Shown one piece after another: positions 17,444-25,750 of a stretch of 64,000 nt of DNA. The notes beneath the pieces were generated by a model. The model searched no databases and was not told the origin of the DNA. It saw only the letters and a program-made list of their open reading frames with translations. Numbering within the stretch: position 1 is the first letter of the stretch; the number at the start of each line of letters is the position of its first letter. The stretch comes from Bacteroidales bacterium. GTDB taxonomy: Bacteria > Bacteroidota > Bacteroidia > Bacteroidales > 4484-276. Location: contig JACZJL010000134.1 of assembly GCA_014860585.1 (NCBI GenBank), forward strand, positions 32,272-96,271, in the 5' to 3' direction. The position numbers and the translations under genes were made by a program.

Positions 17444-18169
17444 TTAAATTAATCCAAAAGAAATTGCAATAAAACTTGGTCCGTTTAGTCCACCGTGCAT
17501 GATTACCCCCACCCAGGAGTTTTTGGTGCGCTGCACAATGTACGATTGAATGAAAATGAGTGGAATTAAGGTAATCATCAGTTGCCAGCCGAAAGCGATG
17601 TGAAACAACCCCCAACCTACGCCATGAATTAGCCAGGCATTCTTTCCGAAAGCCACTTCCTGGCGGGGAAGCATTACGCCGCGCCACAACAGTTCTTCGC
17701 CCATAATATTTAAAACCCAGTATGGAAGCCACACAGCCAGCAGCCAATAGCGTCCGGCACTTAAAGGTTCAAATGACATGAATGGTGGCGAGTGATCGAA
17801 GGCGCCGATGAAATATTCCAGTGTTTTGAGAACCAAGCCGCTTATTATTCCAACCACTAATAATCCTCCTATGCTCCAGATCAGATCGTTAGTAGTAATT
17901 TTCCTGAACCTGAGCCGGTCACTCCATGTTGCTTTCGAAAAATTTTCTCCTTCGGATTTTAAAATGAAAATCGCTGCCAAAATCAATGGGGTGAATATTC
18001 CCAACCCTGCAACCACGAACCAGAAAAAGATATTCTCCATCCCGGTTTGCTCACTCAAAAAGGGAATCAAGTACTTTGTCAAAACAAACATCAGCAATGC
18101 AGCAGGAATGTAGATCACAAAAGATGCTACATAGCCCATTTTCGGTAATTTATCGAGAGAGTAGTTCAT
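17444..18169 (-). CDS. CPBP family intramembrane metalloprotease
   Basis: 241 residues from ATG at 18169 (a TTG three codons upstream is less likely). About six to seven transmembrane segments. The abortive-infection/CAAX-protease signatures are present: EELLWRGVMLP (the EExxxR motif), then WGLFHIAFGW with a conserved histidine, and a late GVIMHGGLNGP with another. The family includes prenyl-protein endopeptidases and bacteriocin-immunity proteins; the substrate here is unknown. It lies 21 bases downstream of the rRNA methyltransferase-like gene. Confidence 0.87.
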   Translation of the reverse strand: MNYSLDKLPKMGYVASFVIYIPAALLMFVLTKYLIPFLSEQTGMENIFFWFVVAGLGIFTPLILAAIFILKSEGENFSKATWSDRLRFRKITTNDLIWSIGGLLVVGIISGLVLKTLEYFIGAFDHSPPFMSFEPLSAGRYWLLAVWLPYWVLNIMGEELLWRGVMLPRQEVAFGKNAWLIHGVGWGLFHIAFGWQLMITLIPLIFIQSYIVQRTKNSWVGVIMHGGLNGPSFIAISFGLI

Positions 18170-18190
18170 TACGTTCAAATGATTTAATCA

Positions 18191-19378
18191 CTATTCTACA
18201 AACAAAACCAACCCTTTCAGGTATTGCCCTTCAGGGTGATAGATATTAATGGGATGATCGGCAGGCTGTGTCATTTGTTGCAGTATCCTCACCGGGCGAC
18301 CAACAGCCGCTGCAGCAGCAAAAACAGACAGCCGGAAATCATCCGGAGTGACCACCTGCGAGCAGGAAAAAGTAAAAAGTACCCCACCAGGTGTCAGTTT
18401 TCTGATTGCGGCTTCGTTTAGCCTCCGGTAGGCTTTCAGCGCATTATCAAGTGATTGACGGTGCTTTGCAAATGCTGGCGGATCAAGCACGATCACATCG
18501 TATTGACTGTTTTCATTTCTTAAAAAATCGAATACATCATCAGTCAGAAACCGGTGTTTTTCATGTTGCCCAAAGTTAAGTTCCATGTTGGTTTGTGCAA
18601 GATGCACTGCCTTCTCAGATGCATCAACACTGTCAATCTGAATTGCCCTTCCCCTGCCGGCGTACACCGAAAAACCGCCGGTGTAGGAGAACAAATTGGC
18701 CACTTTTTTTCGGTTGCAGTAACCCTGCAGAAGTTTCCGGTTTTCGCGCTGGTCGATGAAAAATCCTGTTTTTTGTCCTTCACGGATGTCAATTTCAAAT
18801 TGATTTCCATTTTCAAGTACGATCACTTTTTCGGCTGAACCTTTCAGAAAATCACCTGTGGCCTGCTCTCTTGCAGTATTCAAGGTGCCTTCGCTTTTGT
18901 CGTAAACGGCTGTAATTTGCTCTCCTAAAATTTCTGTCAGGATTTCGGCAAACAGCTCCCTGTGCTGGTACATCCCTACCGAATGCGCCTGCAACACAGC
19001 CACACCATTGTAAAAATCGACAATTAACCCGGGGAAACCATCGCCCTCGCCATGGATCAATCTGAAGACGTTGGTTTCAGGGTTATCGAAAAAACCGATT
19101 GACCTGCGGAAGTTGATCGCCTTCAAAAACTTTTCCTGCCAAAAAGTGTTGTCAGCTTCGGTTTTTTGAAAGGAAAAAATCCTGACCATAATGGAGCCAT
19201 TTTGAAAATGACCCGTGGCCAGGTATTCGCCATTGTTGGAATAAACTTCAACAATATCTCCGTCGGATGGCTTTCCGGCAATGCTTTTTATTGCACCCGA
19301 AAAGACCCACAGGTGAAAACGCTCCAGCGACCGTTCCCTACCGGATTTTAGTGTTACTTTTGGAAATTGAAAATGCAT
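18191..19378 (-). CDS. Class I SAM-dependent rRNA methyltransferase (RlmI/RlmO type)
   Basis: 395 residues from ATG at 19378. The open frame extends to 19519, but the extension overlaps the divergent trmO gene. An N-terminal PUA domain (LKSGRERSLERFHLWVFSGA) is followed by an EEHEE linker and a Rossmann methyltransferase domain: EGQKTGFFIDQRENR, VANLFSYTGGFSVYAG (SAM-binding), VIVLDPPAFAKHR (the DPP catalytic-loop motif) and LFTFSCSQVV (a conserved Cys). The family makes 5-methylcytosine in 23S rRNA (for example C1962 in E. coli). It is divergent from trmO across 39 bases. Confidence 0.9.
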   Translation of the reverse strand: MHFQFPKVTLKSGRERSLERFHLWVFSGAIKSIAGKPSDGDIVEVYSNNGEYLATGHFQNGSIMVRIFSFQKTEADNTFWQEKFLKAINFRRSIGFFDNPETNVFRLIHGEGDGFPGLIVDFYNGVAVLQAHSVGMYQHRELFAEILTEILGEQITAVYDKSEGTLNTAREQATGDFLKGSAEKVIVLENGNQFEIDIREGQKTGFFIDQRENRKLLQGYCNRKKVANLFSYTGGFSVYAGRGRAIQIDSVDASEKAVHLAQTNMELNFGQHEKHRFLTDDVFDFLRNENSQYDVIVLDPPAFAKHRQSLDNALKAYRRLNEAAIRKLTPGGVLFTFSCSQVVTPDDFRLSVFAAAAAVGRPVRILQQMTQPADHPINIYHPEGQYLKGLVLFVE

Positions 19379-19417
19379 ACCTTGTATTTTGCTACAAATT
19401 AAATCAAAACTCTGGCA

Positions 19418-19894
19418 ATGGAAATAATCTATCAGACCATCGGATACCTCGTAACAGCATTTGACAACCCTGAAGAGATGCCGATACAACCCTGCAGCAG
19501 GTTGGTGAAGCCTGGTCATGCAGTGATCGAACCGGAATATTTTGAAGGGTTGAAGGACATAGAAACATTTTCACATGTCATACTAATTTATCATTTTCAC
19601 AGGAGGACAAAAACATCACTCCGGGTAAAACCATTTCTTGATCAGGAAGAGCGCGGGGTATTTGCCACAAGAGCTCCTGTCAGGCCAAATGCCATCGGTT
19701 TGTCAATCGTAAAATTGGTAAAAATTGAGGAAAACAGGTTGTATTTTGAAAATCTCGATATGCTCAACGGTACGCCATTGCTCGATATCAAACCTTATGT
19801 TCCGGAATTTGACCAGCCTTCAGAAGCAACTTCAGGATGGCTGAGTGCCTTAAAAGATACGACAATGATTGTTTCGGACAAGCGGTTCGAATAA
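19418..19894 (+). CDS. trmO: tRNA (N6-threonylcarbamoyladenosine-N6)-methyltransferase TrmO
   Basis: 158 residues. GYLVTAFDNPEEMPIQP, VIEPEYFEGLKDIETFSHVI, LIYHFHR and GVFATRAPVRPNAIGLSIV match the TrmO (YaeB/TsaA) beta-barrel family, which uses SAM to methylate t6A37 of threonine tRNA. The length is that of the single-domain form. It pairs functionally with tsaC at 11.1 kb, which makes the t6A precursor. Transcribed divergently from the rRNA methyltransferase. Confidence 0.9.
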   Translation: MEIIYQTIGYLVTAFDNPEEMPIQPCSRLVKPGHAVIEPEYFEGLKDIETFSHVILIYHFHRRTKTSLRVKPFLDQEERGVFATRAPVRPNAIGLSIVKLVKIEENRLYFENLDMLNGTPLLDIKPYVPEFDQPSEATSGWLSALKDTTMIVSDKRFE

Positions 19895-19967
19895 TTGGGC
19901 AACAATTTACACTGGTTTGACAATTACTATCTTTCAATTGCGTTCGCTTTGTCTTAATTTGAAAATT

Positions 19968-20723
19968 ATGGCTTTACAGGAAGAATTAGAAAAACAAGGT
20001 CTCTTTCTCTTTAAATACAGAAGCTACCTGCCATTGATTGTTTTGTTTATTGGCTTTGTACTTTACATGCGAACTGAAATGTATCCTGAGACATTTTTCC
20101 TGGAAGAAACTCCGTATGAAATCTATTTTGAGATGATTTGTTTAGTAATCAGCCTGTTTGGTCTGGTTATCAGGGTATACACGGTTGGTTACACTCCAAA
20201 AAACACTTCCGGAAGGAATACTAAAGAAGGCCAGGTTGCTGAAAGCCTGAACACAACAGGGATCTATTCTATGGTCAGGCATCCGCTTTATTTAGGGAAC
20301 TTCCTCATGTGGTTGGGGCCGGCAATGCTTACTGGACATTTCTGGTTTATCATTGCATTTGTATTTTTTTATTGGGTTTACTATGAACGTATAATGTTCG
20401 CTGAGGAGCAATTTTTAAGAAAAAAATTTGGCCAGCAATATCTTGATTGGTCTGATGAAGTTCCAGCATTTGTTCCGGCATACAAAAAATTCAAAAAACC
20501 AAACCTGATGTTTAGCTGGAAAAAAGTATTAAAGAAAGAGAAAAACGGCTTATTTGCTTTGTTTTTAATCTTTTTTGCTTTTGATGTTACCGGCGAGTTT
20601 ATTGAGCGTGAGAACCATTTTAACCTTTTTTTAATCTACGCTGTGATATTAACAGGGTTTGGGTTTATCTTCCTGAAATACATCAAGCACAACACGCATT
20701 TACTTAATGAAACTGAAAGATAA
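19968..20723 (+). CDS. Membrane methyltransferase of the isoprenylcysteine/phospholipid methyltransferase family
   Basis: 251 residues from ATG at 19968 (the open frame upstream overlaps trmO). Five to six transmembrane helices. SMVRHPLYLGNFLMWLG and the following YYERIMFAEEQFLRKKFG form the PEMT/ICMT C-terminal signature with the RHPxY SAM-binding motif. It probably methylates a lipid or small isoprenoid/thiol substrate in the inner membrane; the substrate is not known. A cluster of hydrophobic segments follows the signature (about residues 185-245), longer than in the minimal family. Confidence 0.8.
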   Translation: MALQEELEKQGLFLFKYRSYLPLIVLFIGFVLYMRTEMYPETFFLEETPYEIYFEMICLVISLFGLVIRVYTVGYTPKNTSGRNTKEGQVAESLNTTGIYSMVRHPLYLGNFLMWLGPAMLTGHFWFIIAFVFFYWVYYERIMFAEEQFLRKKFGQQYLDWSDEVPAFVPAYKKFKKPNLMFSWKKVLKKEKNGLFALFLIFFAFDVTGEFIERENHFNLFLIYAVILTGFGFIFLKYIKHNTHLLNETER

Positions 20724-20842
20724 CTTAACAGATTAAGCTCTTCAAATCGTCTGATCAATTTACGTTTTGTTCTAATTTAGAAGTGTGGCGATGACATTTT
20801 TCAATATCAATTCTATTTAAAAAACGACTTTTATAAATAGTT

Positions 20843-21856
20843 TCAGGTAGGAAGGTCATCTGATTGCGTCTCAATTTTAAAATCATTTAGCACTCGCCTG
20901 ACTTCCCCTGCATTATTGGTTTCCATTAGTGCAGCGCGCAACCGGGCAGCTCCTTTAAAAGCATTGGTATAAATCTTGAAAAACCGCTTCAACGTTGCAA
21001 AATTCCGTTCAGTACCCCAGGTTTTGGTAAACAAATCCACATGATGCCAGAGCAGTTCCAGTTTGTCGTTAACTGTGATTTCAGGTTGTGGTAGGTTGAA
21101 AAACCATGGATTATGGAAGATCCCTCTACCCACCATCACACCATCGGCGCCGGTTGCAACGCATTTTTGAAGGGCATCCTCCACACTCATCACATCACCA
21201 TTGCCTATTATCGGTATGTTTTTTCCAGATTGGTTACGCATCCCCACCGCTTTAGCGATTTCACGCCAGTCGGCATCCACTTCCGATTGGTCTTTCTGGG
21301 TGCGGGCGTGAAGGATAATGGCGGCCGGGTCTTGTTCCAGCAAAAACCCAATCCAGTTTTCGGTATCATGCTTTTTGAGCCCGGTTCGGGTTTTTATGCT
21401 GACAGGAATGTTGGATGCTTCCTTTGCAGCCTTGATGATCTCGGCTGCCAGTGCCGGTTGCCCGATCAATGCCGAACATCCGCCCTGCTTAACAATTTTC
21501 TTCACCGGACAACCCATGTTGATGTCAATGCCATCGAATTGCATTTCAGCGCAGATTAGCCGGGTTGCTTCATAAAACTTCTCCGGGTTGGCGCCCCAAA
21601 CCTGGGCAACTATCTTCATCCCCTTGCTCCTCAACACAGCCCTCTCCGTATCGTTGACCATCAGCCGGCTGATCACATTCGGCCGCCCCACCGGATGACA
21701 CAATCCGTCGGTAGAAGTAAATTCGGTAAAGATCACATGAAAAAACCGTGGATCGGAAATTTCCATCACCAATTGCCGGAAAGAGGTATCGGTAACATCC
21801 TCCATCGGCGCAAGCGTGAACACCGGTTTGGGCAGTAAAGTCCAGAAATTATCCAT
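20843..21856 (-). CDS. tRNA-dihydrouridine synthase
   Basis: 337 residues from ATG at 21856. A GTG eight codons upstream is ruled out because the -7 element at 21880-21887 overlaps it. TLAPMEDVTDTSFRQL, GIDINMGCPVKKIVKQGGCSA (catalytic Cys in MGCP), SIKTRTGLKKHD, AIILHARTQKD and IPIIGNGDVMSVEDA followed by GVMVGRGIF are the FMN- and tRNA-binding motifs of Dus enzymes. It reduces uridines in the tRNA D-loop using NADPH. The DusA/B/C subgroup is not resolved. Probably monocistronic. Confidence 0.92.
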   Translation of the reverse strand: MDNFWTLLPKPVFTLAPMEDVTDTSFRQLVMEISDPRFFHVIFTEFTSTDGLCHPVGRPNVISRLMVNDTERAVLRSKGMKIVAQVWGANPEKFYEATRLICAEMQFDGIDINMGCPVKKIVKQGGCSALIGQPALAAEIIKAAKEASNIPVSIKTRTGLKKHDTENWIGFLLEQDPAAIILHARTQKDQSEVDADWREIAKAVGMRNQSGKNIPIIGNGDVMSVEDALQKCVATGADGVMVGRGIFHNPWFFNLPQPEITVNDKLELLWHHVDLFTKTWGTERNFATLKRFFKIYTNAFKGAARLRAALMETNNAGEVRRVLNDFKIETQSDDLPT

Positions 21857-21879
21857 CAAGATCTGTAAAAAATAGTCCA

Positions 21880-21887
21880 CAAAAATA
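21880..21887 (-). promoter_or_regulatory. -7 element of the dihydrouridine synthase promoter
   Basis: The minus strand reads TATTTTTG, an exact TAnnTTTG match, 24 bases before the ATG at 21856. It fixes the start codon choice. Confidence 0.55.
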
Positions 21888-21927
21888 GTATTTCCGGACA
21901 GAGCGCTTTCGTAAGTCAGGAAGGAGT

Positions 21928-21935
21928 TACATTTG
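21928..21935 (+). promoter_or_regulatory. -7 element of the nitroreductase promoter
   Basis: TACATTTG matches TAnnTTTG exactly, 38 bases before the nitroreductase ATG at 21974. Confidence 0.5.
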
Positions 21936-21973
21936 CGGGTATTTTTATTTAATCATCTCCAACAGCATATACC

Positions 21974-22516
21974 ATGAATTTCTCTGATTTGATTCAGCAA
22001 CGCTTCAGTGCCCGAAAATACCTAAACAAGCCAGTCGAGCCTGAAAAAATTACCCGCTGCCTTGAAGCCGCCCGCCTCGCCCCTTCAGCCAGCAATTCTC
22101 AGCCCTGGCGCTTTATTGTTGTCAACAACCCCGGACTGAAAGAAAAAGTGGCAGCGGAAACGTACAGCACATTGCTGACTTTCAATAAATTTGTCCACCA
22201 GGCTCCGGTAATTGTTGTGTTTGTTATCGAATCACCGAAGCTGATCACTCAAATCGGCGGGCGCATCAAAAACAAGGAGTATTCATTGATTGATATTGGC
22301 ATTGCTGCTGAACACTTTTGTCTGCAGGCCACCGAGGAGGGGCTTGGTACTTGTATGCTGGGATGGTACAATGAAAAGGCAATTAAAACCTTACTGAATA
22401 TTCCTGCTTCGAGAACTATTGGTTTGCTGGTTACACTTGGCTATCCTGACTATGAGACTGTTCCATCAAAAAAACGGAAAACATTTGAATCGCTGGTGAG
22501 TTATAACAGTTACTAA
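21974..22516 (+). CDS. Nitroreductase family protein
   Basis: 180 residues. QRFSARKYLNKPVEPEKI, EAARLAPSASNSQPWRF, LIDIGIAAEHFCLQATEEGL and CMLGWYNEKAI with TLGYPDYE are the FMN- and NAD(P)H-binding motifs of the small nitroreductase family. A dimeric flavoprotein in the cytosol that reduces nitro compounds, quinones or unknown electrophiles. It stands alone with its own promoter element; no neighbour suggests a specific substrate. Confidence 0.9.
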   Translation: MNFSDLIQQRFSARKYLNKPVEPEKITRCLEAARLAPSASNSQPWRFIVVNNPGLKEKVAAETYSTLLTFNKFVHQAPVIVVFVIESPKLITQIGGRIKNKEYSLIDIGIAAEHFCLQATEEGLGTCMLGWYNEKAIKTLLNIPASRTIGLLVTLGYPDYETVPSKKRKTFESLVSYNSY

Positions 22517-22679
22517 TGCATAGGGAACAAAGCGGTGAGTGCGGAACTGGAAATAGGGTCTGTTTTGATAAGGCAGCATGAACTTTTACTATTTTCTTGT
22601 TGTTTAACTTGATATAAAATTTCTTCAACAGAGTTCAAATTAAAGAGCTCCAGATTATTTAAACTTCAATTTGGGTTAA

Positions 22680-23384
22680 ATGGAAAAGAAAACATTTCTT
22701 ATTGTTGGCGGGTCTTCGGGCATAGGTCTTGAATTAACGAAAAAATTATCAGTCCGGGGTCACCAGGTTTTTGTATATTCAAGAAAAGGTGAAAACCTGA
22801 TCGGAATGGAAAATGTGCATTTCCGCTCACTTGATGTAACCGACGATGAAATTGATATGGGAGACCTTCCTGAGGTCATTGACGGACTGGTGTATTGTCC
22901 TGGTACTATTAACCTTAAACCATTCAGGAGATTAGATGAGAATGATTTTCTCAGCGATTTTAAAATAAATGTCACCGGTGCTGTCAAGGTGATTCAAAAA
23001 GCATACACTGCGCTTCGTAAGTCTGATCAGGCTTCTATCGTGATGTTCAGCACCGTGGCTGTAAAAGTGGGCATGAATTTTCACAGCAGTATTGCCGCCT
23101 CAAAAGGCGCCGTTGAAGGCTTGGTCAGATCACTGGCAGCCGAATTTGCCCCAAAGATCAGGGTGAATGCCATTGCTCCTTCTCTGACGGATACCCCTTT
23201 GGCTGCTCCTCTTCTATCTACAGAGGCCAAAAAAAATCATTCATCTGAAATACACCCGTTAAAAAGGTACGGAAAAACTGAGGACCAGGTGAATGCAGCA
23301 TTGTTCCTGCTTGGCGGGGAATCCTCCTGGATCACAGGTCAGATTTTGCATGTCGATGGCGGGTTGTCAGTGATTAAATCCTGA
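22680..23384 (+). CDS. Short-chain dehydrogenase/reductase family protein lacking the catalytic tyrosine
   Basis: 234 residues. The Rossmann nucleotide-binding motif is clear (FLIVGGSSGIGLEL), as are the YCPGTIN segment (NAG-like position), the catalytic serine S124 (MFSTVAV) and RVNAIAPSLTDTPLA. At the usual YxxxK position the sequence is SSIAASKG, so the tyrosine is replaced by I138 while K142 is kept. It may be an atypical reductase, with another residue serving as acid, or a non-catalytic regulator. The rest looks intact to the C-terminal ITGQILHVDGGL. No nearby pathway genes identify a substrate. Confidence 0.88.
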   Translation: MEKKTFLIVGGSSGIGLELTKKLSVRGHQVFVYSRKGENLIGMENVHFRSLDVTDDEIDMGDLPEVIDGLVYCPGTINLKPFRRLDENDFLSDFKINVTGAVKVIQKAYTALRKSDQASIVMFSTVAVKVGMNFHSSIAASKGAVEGLVRSLAAEFAPKIRVNAIAPSLTDTPLAAPLLSTEAKKNHSSEIHPLKRYGKTEDQVNAALFLLGGESSWITGQILHVDGGLSVIKS

Positions 23385-23445
23385 TCATATTTAGTGTCAG
23401 CAATAATGCCCCCCATTTTTCGTCTAAAGCATTTTCGATCCATTG

Positions 23446-23475
23446 TTTGCAGGTAAAAAGATTCTTATAACTTTG
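23446..23475 (+). promoter_or_regulatory. Promoter of the M3 peptidase gene
   Basis: TTTG (23446-23449) and TAACTTTG (23468-23475) are separated by 18 bases, a near-perfect match to the Bacteroidota housekeeping promoter (TTTG, about 19 bases, TAnnTTTG). The start codon at 23539 gives a leader of about 58 bases. Confidence 0.65.
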
Positions 23476-23538
23476 CAGCCCTTACCTGATAACTCTCCTG
23501 ATAATTTGAATGAATTTATCTCAACTAACTTATAAATC

Positions 23539-25635
23539 ATGAGACACTATTTTTTTCTTTTAATTGCCATCGGTATGACGCTTTTTAGCTGTACTCAAAA
23601 GCCAGAGAACCCGCTACTGGCTGAATTCAAAACACCATTCGGGGCTCCGCCATTCGATCAAATTCAGAATGAGCATTTTATGCCTGCCTACAAGGAGGCT
23701 ATTCAATTGCACAAGGCTGAAATTGACGCCATCACGAGTAATACATCGGCACCCGATTTCACAAATACAATCGAAGCTTACGACAATGCTGGGGAACTTC
23801 TTAACCAGGTCAGCAGCATTTTCGGAGGACTGAACGGGGCGAATACGAACCCGGGTTTGCAGGAAATTGCCAAAGAAAGTACACCATTACTGTCGGCTCA
23901 CCGCAATGACATTCGCTTCAACGAAAAGCTTTTTGAAAGAGTAAAAGCAGTTTATGATCAGCGTAATAATATAGGACTCGATCAGGAGCAACTGCGTGTT
24001 GTCGAGAAAATCTACGATGATTTTGCCCGGAATGGCGCTGCACTGCCCGAAGCCCAAAGAAACGAACTCAAAGCCATCAACGAGCGCATGTCGATGGTAT
24101 CACTGCAGTTGAGTCAAAACCTGCTTGCCGAGAATAACGGTTTTAAATTGGTGATTGACAATGAACTTGATCTTGCCGGGCTCCCTGATGGAGTAATTGC
24201 AGCTGCAGCTGAAGAAGCCAAAGCAGCCGGTCAGGAAGGTAAATGGGTGTTTACCCTCGCAAAACCAAGCTGGACGCCGTTCCTTCAGTTTTCAGAGCGC
24301 CGTGACTTACGCGAAAAACTTTACAGGGCATATTTCATGCGCGGTGACAACAACAACGAGACCGACAACAAGGCTTTATTCGTCGAATTGATGACCCTGC
24401 GCCAAAAAATGGCTGAATTGCTTGGCTATACAAATTATGCTGAGTTTTTTATCAGCGACCAGATGGCGGGATCTCCGCAAAACGTGTATGATTTTCTTTA
24501 CCAGGTTTGGGAACCTTCTATTGTAAGGGCTAAAACAGAACGGGATGACATGCAGGCGATCATTAATCGGGAAGATAAAGATTTCACCCTTCAATCATGG
24601 GATTGGTGGTATTATGCTGAAATTGTCCGCGCAGAAAAGTATAACCTGAATGAGGATGAGTTGAAACCTTACTTTACACTGGATAATGTGCGGGAAGGAG
24701 TTTTTAAACTGACCAACAATCTTTTTGGCCTCACATACAACAGGCGAACGGATGTGCCGGTTTATCATCCGGAAGTAGAAGCTTTTGAAGTGATTGACAA
24801 TGATGGCAGCCATCTTGGGCTACTTTATATCGATCCACATCCCCGTCCAGGTAAGCGAAGCGGCGCCTGGTGCGGAACCTATCGTAACGGATCATGGAAA
24901 AATGGTGAAAAGATTGCCCCAATCGTTACCATCGTGATGAACTTCACCCGCCCGACCGGAGATCAGCCTGCGCTGCTTAGCTGGGACGAAACTACCACCT
25001 ATTTTCATGAATTCGGTCATGCCCTGCACAATCTTTTTGCCAATGGTCATTTTAAAAGGACCAGCCGGAGTGTTCCACGCGACTTTGTGGAATTGCCTTC
25101 ACAAATACTCGAAAACTGGGCAAGGGAGCCTGAATTACTCAAAACTTACGCCCTGCATTACCAGACCGGTCAACCCATTCCGGATGAATTGATTGAAAAA
25201 CTTGATAACAGCAAGTACTTTAACCAGGGATTTGATAACACAGAATACCTTGCTGCCGCTATTCTCGATATGGACTGGCATACCGGTAGTGTTACACAGG
25301 AAACTGATGTCAATGCTTTCGAAAAAGCCACCCTTGACAGAATCGGCCTGATCCCCGAAATTGTTCCCCGTTACCGCACAACCAACTTTGGCCATATTTT
25401 CGGGTCGGGATACGCTGCAGGTTACTACGTTTATCGCTGGGCAGGTGTGCTCGATGCGGATGCTTTTGCTGCTTTTAAAGAATCAGGGGATATTTACAAC
25501 CAGCAACTTGCTGCCAATTTTCGCAAGTACATCCTGGCCGAAAACGCACTGTGGGAAGGGATGGATGCCTATGTAAAATTCCGTGGTCATGAACCTTCAA
25601 TTGATCCTTTCCTGGAAAGAAGCGGTTTGAAATAA
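23539..25635 (+). CDS. dcp: M3 family peptidyl-dipeptidase (Dcp-like), lipoprotein
   Basis: 698 residues. An N-terminal lipoprotein signal peptide has lipobox LFSC with C18. The M3 metallopeptidase core shows YFHEFGHALHNLF, with zinc ligands H490 and H494 and catalytic E491, and the third ligand in FVELPSQILENW. Length and the GSGYAAGYYVYRWAGVLDAD region fit the Dcp/oligopeptidase A group. The lipid anchor places it in the envelope, where it should remove C-terminal dipeptides from peptides. It has its own strong promoter and a strong hairpin after the stop codon. Confidence 0.93.
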   Translation: MRHYFFLLIAIGMTLFSCTQKPENPLLAEFKTPFGAPPFDQIQNEHFMPAYKEAIQLHKAEIDAITSNTSAPDFTNTIEAYDNAGELLNQVSSIFGGLNGANTNPGLQEIAKESTPLLSAHRNDIRFNEKLFERVKAVYDQRNNIGLDQEQLRVVEKIYDDFARNGAALPEAQRNELKAINERMSMVSLQLSQNLLAENNGFKLVIDNELDLAGLPDGVIAAAAEEAKAAGQEGKWVFTLAKPSWTPFLQFSERRDLREKLYRAYFMRGDNNNETDNKALFVELMTLRQKMAELLGYTNYAEFFISDQMAGSPQNVYDFLYQVWEPSIVRAKTERDDMQAIINREDKDFTLQSWDWWYYAEIVRAEKYNLNEDELKPYFTLDNVREGVFKLTNNLFGLTYNRRTDVPVYHPEVEAFEVIDNDGSHLGLLYIDPHPRPGKRSGAWCGTYRNGSWKNGEKIAPIVTIVMNFTRPTGDQPALLSWDETTTYFHEFGHALHNLFANGHFKRTSRSVPRDFVELPSQILENWAREPELLKTYALHYQTGQPIPDELIEKLDNSKYFNQGFDNTEYLAAAILDMDWHTGSVTQETDVNAFEKATLDRIGLIPEIVPRYRTTNFGHIFGSGYAAGYYVYRWAGVLDADAFAAFKESGDIYNQQLAANFRKYILAENALWEGMDAYVKFRGHEPSIDPFLERSGLK

Positions 25636-25652
25636 TCTGAAAACTTCACACT

Positions 25653-25732
25653 AAAAGAGGCTGTCCTAAAAGTCTGGATTTTACCCGAACCGTTGAAAAT
25701 CCAAATGAAAGACTTTTGAGACAGCCTCTTTT
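25653..25732 (+). terminator. Long hairpin terminator after the M3 peptidase gene
   Basis: AAAAGAGGCTGTCCTAAAAG starts the left arm (25653-25682), and the right arm (25696-25732) is its near-complete complement with a 7-base insertion and two mismatches near the middle. It ends in a run of about ten T. The arms are 30 and 37 bases. It fits a rho-independent terminator between convergent genes and may have originated as the ends of a small transposable element. Confidence 0.75.
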
Positions 25733-25750
25733 TTTTTCAAGCGTCAACCA

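Noticed and set aside
17430..17747. N-terminal extension of the DUF6265-like ORF
   Set aside because: It overlaps the conserved CPBP protease gene in another frame; the signal peptide begins at the ATG at 17429.
19379..19519. Upstream extension of the rRNA methyltransferase ORF
   Set aside because: It runs into the divergent trmO gene, and the PUA domain begins right after the ATG at 19378.
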